Assembly (NCBI GenBank): GCA_945957405.1
Contig: CAMFLL010000025.1
Location: forward strand, 1-38,004
Direction: 5' to 3'
Origin: an uncultured Mycolicibacterium sp.
GTDB taxonomy: Bacteria > Actinomycetota > Actinomycetes > Mycobacteriales > Mycobacteriaceae
DNA length: 38,004 nucleotides
The notes below the pieces were generated by a model. That model was given only the letters and a program-made list of their open reading frames with translations. It was not told where the DNA came from and ran no database searches. Positions 32,027 to 38,004 of this stretch are shown here, in pieces. Within the stretch, counting starts at the first letter, position 1. Every line of letters starts with the position of its first letter. Both the position numbers and the translations under genes were made by a program.

Positions 32027-33481
32027 TCAGTTGTCGATGCGCTGCGGGACCTGCATCGGGTTGGCGTCCTGCAACGCGGAGGGCAGCAGGTGCTCGGGCA
32101 TTCCCTGATAGGCCACGGGCCGCAGGAACCGCTCGATTGCTGCGCCCCCGACCGATGTGGACGACGGCGCAGTGGTGGCGGGGTACGGGCCGCCGTGCTG
32201 CTGGGCGTAGGTGACGGTGACACCCGTCGGCCACTGGTTCCACAGCACCCGGCCGGCCTTGTCGCTGAGCACCCGGATCAACTGGGGCGCAATGGCGTCG
32301 TCGTCGCTGCCCTGGACGGTGGCTGTGAGCTGGCCGTGCAGTGCGGTCGCGACGTCGAGCAACTGGCTTTCGTCGTCGTACTCCACCACCAGCGCAGTGG
32401 GTCCGAAGACCTCGGTGATGAGGTGCTCTGGGTCGGCCAGCACATGGTCGACGGAGGTCAGCACGAGCGTCGGAGCAGGCGGATCGTCATGGCTGGCGGG
32501 GTGCAGAACAAGGGGCTGCACGGCGTCGTGCTGCAGGATCTCGGTCAATGCGCCGACATAGCCGGCGTGGATGCGCGTGTTGAGCAGTGATGCGGCGCTG
32601 GGTGTTTGCGCGTCGCGCAGGCGCTGCACCAGGTCGCTGTCGACGGGCACGAAGAGCACGCCGGGTTTGGTGCAGAACTGTCCGGCGCCCAGGGTGAACG
32701 AGTCGACGAAGCCGCCGACGATCTCATCGGCGCGGCGCGCGGCCGCTGATTTCGTCACAAAGGTGGGATTGACGCTGCCCAGTTCGCCGAAGAACGGGAT
32801 GGGTTCGGGCCGTCCGCACGCGAGGTCGAACAGCGCACGCCCGCCGGGGATGGACCCCGTGAAGGACGCCGCCTTCACGCGGGGATCCACCAGCGCTTGT
32901 CTGCCGGTCTCGGTGCCGGTGATGACGGAGAGCAGCCCGTCGGGTCCACCGGCCTCCTGAATGGCCTGTGCCACAACCGCACCGGTCTGTACCGACAGTT
33001 CCGGGTGCCCGGAATGGGCCTTGACGATCACAGCGCACCCGGCCGCCAGCGCGGAGGCGGTGTCGCCGCCGGCGACACTGAACGCGAACGGAAAGTTGCT
33101 GCCCGCGAACACCAGGACAGGGCCGACGGGTTGGTTGACGCGGCGGATGTCGGGGCGCGGACCCATACCCCAATTGGGATCCGCATGGTCGATACGGGCA
33201 TCCAGGTAGTCACCCGTCTCGACGATGTCGGCGAAGAACCTCAGCTGAAAGGTGGTCCTCAGCAATTCGTTGCGCAGCCGCGGAACCGTGAGATGGGTTT
33301 CGGTGGCGGCGGTCTCGATGAGCTCAGCGGCGCGGTCGTCCAGTCGGTCGGCGACGGTGCGCATCACCGCGGCACGGAACGTCGCAGGGCTGTTCGCCCA
33401 GACCGCCGATGCATGTGCGGCGGTGTCCAAGATGTCGTCGAGGGTGGCGTGCGGGTGAGTGTCAGCGATGTCAATGCTCAT
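32027..33481 (-). CDS. aldehyde dehydrogenase, 2-oxoglutarate semialdehyde (2,5-dioxovalerate) type
   Basis: 484 residues of the KGSADH-type ALDH branch. Features are NQPVGPVLVFAGSNFPFAFS, VKAHSGHPELS, the catalytic glutamate in PFFGELGSVNPTFV and the cysteine in LGAGQFCTKPGVLF, with the branch-specific AYQGMPEHLLPSALQDANP C terminus and NQWPTGVTV. Relatives oxidise 2-oxoglutarate semialdehyde at the end of oxidative pentose, glucarate and hydroxyproline pathways. ATG at 33479-33481. It is divergent from the Zn-ADH and shares its promoter region, which carries two operator variants. Its presence suggests that the pathway ends at 2-oxoglutarate or a similar dicarboxylate (inference). Confidence 0.9.
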   Translation of the reverse strand: MSIDIADTHPHATLDDILDTAAHASAVWANSPATFRAAVMRTVADRLDDRAAELIETAATETHLTVPRLRNELLRTTFQLRFFADIVETGDYLDARIDHADPNWGMGPRPDIRRVNQPVGPVLVFAGSNFPFAFSVAGGDTASALAAGCAVIVKAHSGHPELSVQTGAVVAQAIQEAGGPDGLLSVITGTETGRQALVDPRVKAASFTGSIPGGRALFDLACGRPEPIPFFGELGSVNPTFVTKSAAARRADEIVGGFVDSFTLGAGQFCTKPGVLFVPVDSDLVQRLRDAQTPSAASLLNTRIHAGYVGALTEILQHDAVQPLVLHPASHDDPPAPTLVLTSVDHVLADPEHLITEVFGPTALVVEYDDESQLLDVATALHGQLTATVQGSDDDAIAPQLIRVLSDKAGRVLWNQWPTGVTVTYAQQHGGPYPATTAPSSTSVGGAAIERFLRPVAYQGMPEHLLPSALQDANPMQVPQRIDN

Positions 33482-33492
33482 GTATGTCCTAA

Positions 33493-33513
33493 ATATCAGA
33501 CGGAAGACGATAT
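33493..33513. promoter_or_regulatory. IclR-locus operator variant at the ALDH promoter
   Basis: ATATCAGACGGAAGACGATAT has ATATC/GATAT outer arms about one centre and one good half site, ATATCAGAC. It is the weakest member of the set. It lies 11 bases upstream of the ALDH start codon on the minus strand. Confidence 0.5.
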
Positions 33514-33552
33514 GTAGATCATGCTTTCACGGCGCGGTGACTCGGTCAACTC

Positions 33553-33582
33553 TTGACGCGGCACAGGTAGCCGCGACATAAT
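33553..33582 (+). promoter_or_regulatory. promoter of the zinc alcohol dehydrogenase gene
   Basis: TTGACG (33553-33558) and CATAAT (33577-33582) are 18 bases apart. A minus-strand TTGACC lies close by (33544-33549), so divergent -35 boxes nearly touch. The operator variant at 33592 follows nine bases later. Confidence 0.55.
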
Positions 33583-33591
33583 TCAAAATAT

Positions 33592-33610
33592 CGAACAACG
33601 TCTGAAATAT
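33592..33610. promoter_or_regulatory. IclR-locus operator copy at the alcohol dehydrogenase promoter
   Basis: CGAACAACGTCTGAAATAT has the half site GTCTGAAATATCG in common with 29694-29712, and its reverse complement shares 16 consecutive bases with the site at 29535. It sits between the -10 box and the ribosome site. Confidence 0.72.
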
Positions 33611-33624
33611 CGATCGGAGTGGAC

Positions 33625-34803
33625 ATGAAAGCCGCAGTCCTTCATCAAGTCGGCGCACCGCTGGAAATCGAAGATGTGCAGATCGGCCAGTTGCACCCAG
33701 GTGATGTGCTGATCCGCGTGCTCGCCGCCGGCGTCTGCCACAGCGACCTGCACTACATCAACGGCGACCTCACGGCGAAGCTACCGGCCGTCCTGGGTCA
33801 CGAGGGCGCGGGCGTCGTCGAGGCTGTCGGTCCCGGCGTCACCAGGGTGAAGCCCGGCGACTCGGTGATCACCACGTGGCGCCCGCGCTGCGGCGAATGC
33901 GAATTCTGCACCACGGGGCGTCCCGCGTTGTGCGCGCTGGGACGGGTGCAGGCCACCGGCGGCGGACTGATCGATGGCCGGACCCGACTCACGCTACGCG
34001 GCAAGCCTGTTCACCACCTGATGGGTGTTTCGTGTTTCGCCGAGCAGTGCGTGGTGTCGGACCGGTCGGTGATCCGCATCGACCCGACGGTACCGCCGGA
34101 GATCGCGGCGATCGCCGGTTGCGCTGTAGTGACCGGCGTGGGGACCGTGTTGCACCACATGGCCGAAGCCACCGGCGAGCCGGTCGCGGTGATCGGCGCC
34201 GGCGGTGTGGGGCTGAGTGCGGTGATGGGATTGCAGCTCACCGGCGCTCACCCGATCATCGCTGTCGACACCATCGATTCCCGGCTGGACCTGGCCCGCA
34301 CGATGGGTGCCAGTCACGTGGTCAACGCAGCGACGGTCGGTGATGTCGGCGAGGAAATCCGTCGCATCTGTGGTGAATCCCCGCGCTGGGCCATCGACGC
34401 GGTGGGGGCACCCGCCACCCTGCGTCAGGCAATCGACCTGGTGGGTACCGGCGGTACCGTCGTGGCGGTCGGGCTCGGAAAGGTCGGCGCCGCGACCACC
34501 ATCGAGATCAACCCCCTTGTGCAACAGGAGAAGCGGATCGTCGGCAGCCTGTACGGCTCGGCCAACACGCCGCTGGACATCCCGAAGATCCTGCGCCTCT
34601 ACCAGGCGGGGCGGTTGCCGCTCGACCGCCTGCTCGGTGCCGGCTACGAACTGTCTCAGATCAACGAGGCCTACCGCGCACTGACCGACGGCGCCACCGG
34701 CAGGGCCGTCATCACCATGGGCCAGCGCGGCACCTACGGCCTGGCCACCGAGCCCAGGCTGGCCGACATCTCGGCCGCTCCCTCCAACACCAGCTTGACG
34801 TAG
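33625..34803 (+). CDS. zinc-dependent alcohol dehydrogenase (MDR, class III-like)
   Basis: 392 residues of a medium-chain dehydrogenase. Catalytic zinc ligands are in AAGVCHSDLH and VLGHEGAGVVE; the structural zinc loop has CGECEFCTTGRPALC; the NAD fold shows VIGAGGVGLSAVMG followed by an acidic VDT. It oxidises a primary alcohol or hydroxymethyl group to an aldehyde, which the divergent ALDH could then oxidise. The ATG at 33625 has GGAGTGG upstream; a GTG two codons earlier is also possible. The last 70 bases overlap the convergent IclR gene, so the C-terminal tail beyond about residue 370 is probably not part of the fold. Confidence 0.92.
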   Translation: MKAAVLHQVGAPLEIEDVQIGQLHPGDVLIRVLAAGVCHSDLHYINGDLTAKLPAVLGHEGAGVVEAVGPGVTRVKPGDSVITTWRPRCGECEFCTTGRPALCALGRVQATGGGLIDGRTRLTLRGKPVHHLMGVSCFAEQCVVSDRSVIRIDPTVPPEIAAIAGCAVVTGVGTVLHHMAEATGEPVAVIGAGGVGLSAVMGLQLTGAHPIIAVDTIDSRLDLARTMGASHVVNAATVGDVGEEIRRICGESPRWAIDAVGAPATLRQAIDLVGTGGTVVAVGLGKVGAATTIEINPLVQQEKRIVGSLYGSANTPLDIPKILRLYQAGRLPLDRLLGAGYELSQINEAYRALTDGATGRAVITMGQRGTYGLATEPRLADISAAPSNTSLT

Positions 34804-35510
34804 CGGGCCTTGACGGTCTTGTTCCAGCGCGGGGTGGGAACCGAAATGCTCATCGCAGCAACACAATTGCCGGCCCGGTCGTATACCGGCGCCGAGACGC
34901 AGGCGATCGAGGTGTTCGATTCGCTGTTCTCCTCGGCCCAGCCGCGCTTACGCACCGCGGCGAGCTCGTCGAACAGCCGCTCCCGGTTGTCGATGCTGTT
35001 GTCGGTCATGGGAGCCAGGGCGTCGTCGTCGGGGAACAGCTCGTCGATCTCGGCATCTGACAGTGCCGCGAGCATTGCCTTGCCGCCCGCCGTGCAGTAC
35101 GCCGGGAGGCGGCTGCCGACATGAGACACCAGTCGGAGGGTGTGCGTGCTGTCGATACGCACGATGTAGACGACGAACGCCCCTTCACGGATCACGATCT
35201 GGACGGTCTCGCCGCACTTGGCGGCGACCCGACTCGCGTGCTCGCGCCCCACCGACAGCAGGTCCAGCTCGCGCTCGTAGGCGGCGCCGAGCCGGAAGGC
35301 GTTGACGCCGAGCGTGTATCGGCTCGGCGGTTCGGAGACCGCCTGCAGATAACCGCGGTCGACCAGTGTGGCCACCAGTTCGTGGGCACTGGCGCGGGGC
35401 AGGTCGAGACGCGCCGTGATGTCGGGGACCCGCAATCCCTCGTTGGATTCCAGGAACAGTTCGAGGATGTCCAAGCCGCGGCGAAGGGCGGGAGCGCTGA
35501 TCCGGGTCAT
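34734..35510 (-). CDS. IclR-family transcriptional regulator, probable regulator of this locus
   Basis: 258 residues. The N-terminal winged HTH is LRRGLDILELFLESNEGL, VPDITARLDLPRASAHELVATL and YLQAVSEPPSRYTLG. The IclR effector domain follows, with LVSHVGSRLPAYCTAGGKAMLA and the C-terminal ACVSAPVYDRAGNCVAAMSISVP. It is divergent from the hydratase gene, and a perfect TCGGAC-GAT-GTCCGA lies in that promoter. The same family of dyads is found at the other two divergent promoters of the locus, so it is the likely regulator of all of them. Its 3' end overlaps the alcohol dehydrogenase gene by 70 bases. Confidence 0.92.
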   Translation of the reverse strand: MTRISAPALRRGLDILELFLESNEGLRVPDITARLDLPRASAHELVATLVDRGYLQAVSEPPSRYTLGVNAFRLGAAYERELDLLSVGREHASRVAAKCGETVQIVIREGAFVVYIVRIDSTHTLRLVSHVGSRLPAYCTAGGKAMLAALSDAEIDELFPDDDALAPMTDNSIDNRERLFDELAAVRKRGWAEENSESNTSIACVSAPVYDRAGNCVAAMSISVPTPRWNKTVKARYVKLVLEGAAEMSASLGSVARP

Positions 35511-35567
35511 CGATATCCGTTCTGCCGTACCGGTCGTGCGGGCCGACCCGCCGACCCATTCATGTTA

Positions 35568-35582
35568 TCGGACGATGTCCGA
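35568..35582. promoter_or_regulatory. IclR-locus operator at the regulator/hydratase divergent promoter
   Basis: TCGGACGATGTCCGA is a perfect 6-bp-arm inverted repeat with a 3-base centre, followed by AAAAATCAGAC, which repeats the AAATAT-like extension and a half site seen at the other copies. It is 23 bases upstream of the hydratase start. Confidence 0.75.
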
Positions 35583-35605
35583 AAAATCAGACACCAGGAG
35601 ATGCA

Positions 35606-36364
35606 ATGCCGACACAACTGACAGGGCGGACCGCATCGCGGCTGCACACCGCGGCGACCATGGCCGACCCGGTTGCCGCCACTCCCGCCGAAGCGGCGAT
35701 GAATCTCGACACGGCTTATGCCGTGCAGCGCGAACTGGCGCAGCTGTCGGGGCAGCGGATCGCAGGCTACAAGATCGGACTGACGTCCGCGGCGGCGCAG
35801 GCACAATTCTCTGTCGACCACCCGATCGCCGGGTTCCTCACCGACACAGCCGTGATCGCGAGCCACGACACTGTCTCGTTGACCGGGATGATCGACCCCA
35901 AGGTGGAGATCGAGTTCGGCTTCCTGCTGGCCGAAGACGTCGACGGTAGCGCCACCGCAGCCGACATCCTGGCGGCCACTCGCACGCTGATGCTGTGCCT
36001 GGAGATCATCGACAGCCGGTGGAGTGGCGGACCCGGCACCGTCGCAATGCTCGTGGCCGACAACTCGAGTGCCGCGCGAGCGGTGACCGTCCGCGAGATC
36101 GGCGTGCCCGACGGTTTGGCCGACGCCGCGGTGTCCGCGACCATCGGGAACACCGTGCTCAGCGGCAACGCCCGCGACGTGATGGGTCATCCCGCGCAGT
36201 CGGTGGCGTGGCTGGCCGGGCACCTCGCCACCGACGGACGGCGGCTGGCCGCCGGTGATCTGGTGCTCAGCGGCAGCCTCATCGCGCCGCAGCCCATCCG
36301 TCCCGGCGACCAGGTGGACGCCGACTTCGGACCCCTGGGTACCGTGAGCGTGCGCTTCGGCTAG
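35606..36364 (+). CDS. 2-oxopent-4-enoate hydratase-like protein (MhpD/FAH fold)
   Basis: 252 residues of the MhpD/DmpE/XylJ family. Marks are YKIGLTSAAAQAQF, the metal-ligand segment DPKVEIEFGFLL (Glu/Glu), CLEIIDSRW, the VADNSSAA motif and VMGHPAQSVAWLAGHLA, with VLSGSLIAPQPIRPGD near the end. Such enzymes add water to 2-oxo-4-enoic acids; related ones decarboxylate or dehydrate 2-oxo acids. The ATG at 35606 has AGGAG five bases before it. It is divergent from the IclR gene. No meta-cleavage dioxygenase or 4-hydroxy-2-oxovalerate aldolase is nearby, so a standard aromatic meta pathway is not encoded here. Confidence 0.9.
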   Translation: MPTQLTGRTASRLHTAATMADPVAATPAEAAMNLDTAYAVQRELAQLSGQRIAGYKIGLTSAAAQAQFSVDHPIAGFLTDTAVIASHDTVSLTGMIDPKVEIEFGFLLAEDVDGSATAADILAATRTLMLCLEIIDSRWSGGPGTVAMLVADNSSAARAVTVREIGVPDGLADAAVSATIGNTVLSGNARDVMGHPAQSVAWLAGHLATDGRRLAAGDLVLSGSLIAPQPIRPGDQVDADFGPLGTVSVRFG

Positions 36365-38004
36365 CCCTCCATGATCCGGCGCACCGTGCCGGCCGAGTCG
36401 GCCTCCAGCGCCCGTTGCGCGGCAACGGTGGCGGCGCCGAAGTCGACGGCGCGTAACGCCTCCTTGGTCCCGGGGATGGCCGGGGGAGTGACCGACAGCG
36501 CGTCGACGCCGAGCCCGAGCAGCAGACCCGCCGCGCGTTCGTCGGCGGCGAACTCACCGCACACCGATACTGACGCCAACCCCCGCGCACCGTCGCAGGT
36601 CGCCCGAATCAACTGCAGCAGACCGGGATCAAACGAATCGCCGATCGGCGCCACCGCGTCATTGCCGCGGTCGGCGGCCAGAGCGTACTGCGTCAGGTCG
36701 TTGGTGCCGATCGACATGAAGTCGACATACCGGGCAAAGCTCGCCGATTTCAGTGCGGCGGCGGGCACCTCGACCATCATCCCGACCTGCAACTGATCAG
36801 GCCGGCCGCGGCCCGCAGACGCCACGGCCTGATCCACCATGGCACGGGCGGTCAGCAGCTCATCGACTGTGCTGACCATCGGGAACATGATGCTCACGGG
36901 GGTGTGCTGGGCGACCAGTGCCATGGCCAACAGCTGATCGGCCAGCAGATCGGGATGCACGAGCGACAGCCGCAGCCCGCGCACCCCGAGGAACGGGTTG
37001 ACCTCGGCGGCGGTGGGCAGGAACTCCAGCGGCTTGTCGCCCCCCACGTCGAGGGTGCGCAACGTGACGCGCCGCCCGTCGAGCGACTCGGCGATCTTCC
37101 GGTACACGGCGACCTGTTCGTCGACTCCCGGCGCGTCCGGACGACCCAGGAACAGGAACTCGGTGCGCACAAGACCGGCGAAGTCGGCGCCGTGGGCGGC
37201 GGCCGCCCGGGCGTCGTCGACCGACCCGATGTTCGCGCCGACCCCGACGACCACCCCGTCGCACGTTACGGCCGGCTCACCCGCACGCAGCTGGGCGGCC
37301 TGCTGCCGACGGGCCAGCGCCTCGACTCGATCCCGGAATTGCTCTTGGTCCGCGGCCGGCGGGTCGACCAGGAAGTCTCCACGCGTACCGTCGACGGCCA
37401 CCACGGTGCCCTCGGTGATCGTCAGCACGGCCTGACCGGCACCCACCACGACAGGAATACCCTTGGCCCGCAACAGAATAACGTTGTGAGCATGCGGGCT
37501 GCCGAACGCCATCAGCACGGCGGCCACCTGGTCGGGAACCAGTTCGGCAGCCTCGGCGGGTGTCAGGTCATCGGCGATCAGCACACCGGAGCTCTGCGTG
37601 CCGGCGGCCGCCGAGCCCAGCATCGCCCGCAGCACCTGATCACCCACGGCGCGCACATCGGCGGCGCGGGCCTGCAGGTACGGGTCGGGCAGCGCGGCGA
37701 ACTCGGCGGCCAGCTCGCTGACCGCCGTCGACCACGCCGCCGGCGCCGACGCCCCGCCGTCGACGAGGTGGCGCGCCTTGTCGAGCAACTCGGCGTCGTC
37801 GAGCAGCAGCTGGTGGGCATCGAAGATCGCGGCCTCGGCCTCGCCGACCTCGCGGGCGGTTCGGGTGCGCAGCTGGCTGATGGTGCGCCGCACCGTAGCG
37901 ATCGCCTTCCCCAGCCGGCGGCCCTCGGTCGCCGGGGCGTCGGCGGGAAGGTCGGGAACCTCGATGGGGCCTGATCGCGCCGAGCGGGCCGGACCGATTC
38001 CCAA
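36361..38004 (-). CDS. PTS enzyme I domain (PtsI or C-terminal part of DhaM), 5' end outside window
   Basis: The visible 547 residues cover nearly all of an enzyme I. The phosphohistidine region reads MAFGSPHAHNVILLRAKGIPVVVG, with the second His (visible residue 173) in the active position; the usual GGxTSH is altered to GSPHAH. The PEP-binding barrel has RTEFLFLGR, LRTLDVGGDKPLEFL, FLGVRGLRLSL, MMVEVPAAAL, IGTNDLTQYALAADRGN and SVCGEFAADERA with the catalytic Cys. The open frame continues to the window edge, so the true start is upstream. It transfers phosphate from PEP to HPr; I cannot tell stand-alone PtsI from a fused DhaM. Its stop overlaps the convergent hydratase by four bases. Confidence 0.9.
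   Translation of the reverse strand: MGIGPARSARSGPIEVPDLPADAPATEGRRLGKAIATVRRTISQLRTRTAREVGEAEAAIFDAHQLLLDDAELLDKARHLVDGGASAPAAWSTAVSELAAEFAALPDPYLQARAADVRAVGDQVLRAMLGSAAAGTQSSGVLIADDLTPAEAAELVPDQVAAVLMAFGSPHAHNVILLRAKGIPVVVGAGQAVLTITEGTVVAVDGTRGDFLVDPPAADQEQFRDRVEALARRQQAAQLRAGEPAVTCDGVVVGVGANIGSVDDARAAAAHGADFAGLVRTEFLFLGRPDAPGVDEQVAVYRKIAESLDGRRVTLRTLDVGGDKPLEFLPTAAEVNPFLGVRGLRLSLVHPDLLADQLLAMALVAQHTPVSIMFPMVSTVDELLTARAMVDQAVASAGRGRPDQLQVGMMVEVPAAALKSASFARYVDFMSIGTNDLTQYALAADRGNDAVAPIGDSFDPGLLQLIRATCDGARGLASVSVCGEFAADERAAGLLLGLGVDALSVTPPAIPGTKEALRAVDFGAATVAAQRALEADSAGTVRRIMEG

Overview
The window looks like a chromosomal segment of a fast-growing, environmental Mycobacterium (Mycolicibacterium type). 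The evidence is high GC with strongly GC-biased third codon positions, a Ddn-type F420-dependent reductase, a PknH-sensor-like lipoprotein, a GabD1-type aldehyde dehydrogenase, short mycobacterial lipoproteins and many catabolic SDR, MHS-transporter and crotonase genes. This genus call is from protein resemblance by eye; no search was run.

Layout. (1) 1-3769: a PLP class III aminotransferase divergent from a DUF1445 (YcsI/D-glutamate cyclase-like) protein and an MHS transporter. (2) 3703-13137: a catabolic locus that I infer to be one LacI regulon. A left divergon has MaoC and SDR genes leftward and a DUF993 aldolase-like gene and a TIM-barrel isomerase rightward. A right operon runs enoyl-CoA hydratase, CoA-transferase, MHS transporter, SDR, LacI regulator. 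The same 17-base sequence AGGTAACCGGTTACATT, containing the perfect dyad GTAACCGGTTAC, occurs at both promoters in opposite orientation. (3) 13243-15929: a Tat-exported berberine-bridge-like flavoprotein, a sensor-domain lipoprotein and a small methyltransferase. (4) 16008-20210: a 1400-residue TIR-nSTAND ATPase-transmembrane-WD40 protein with fourteen WD40 blades, probably a conflict or defence protein. (5) 20218-28210: housekeeping and accessory genes (LysR with NmrA-like and SDR genes, Ddn-like, GabD-like, lipoprotein plus aldo/keto reductase, voltage-gated-like K+ channel, an unknown conserved protein). Two long intergenic hairpins with 18-nt loops and a tandem 89/90-bp repeat lie here. 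(6) 28222-36364: a second catabolic locus (FMN alpha-hydroxy acid oxidase, atypical SDR, MHS transporter, ketoglutarate-semialdehyde-type ALDH, Zn alcohol dehydrogenase, MhpD-like hydratase) with an IclR regulator. All three of its divergent promoter regions carry variants of CNGAC-N3-GTCNG, in the clearest cases just downstream of a recognisable -10 box. (7) 36361-38004: the 5'-truncated (by the window) enzyme I domain of a PTS or DhaM protein.

How it works together. Both catabolic loci pair a local repressor with a conserved dyad at each of their divergent promoters, and each has its own MHS-family proton symporter. The LacI locus combines retro-aldol/isomerase enzymes with CoA-ester chemistry, which suggests catabolism of an oxygenated acid through acyl-CoA intermediates. 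The IclR locus could oxidise a hydroxy acid or alcohol through a 2-oxo acid hydratase and a semialdehyde dehydrogenase towards a TCA intermediate. Neither substrate can be named from sequence alone. No tRNA, rRNA, CRISPR array, insertion sequence or prophage was seen.
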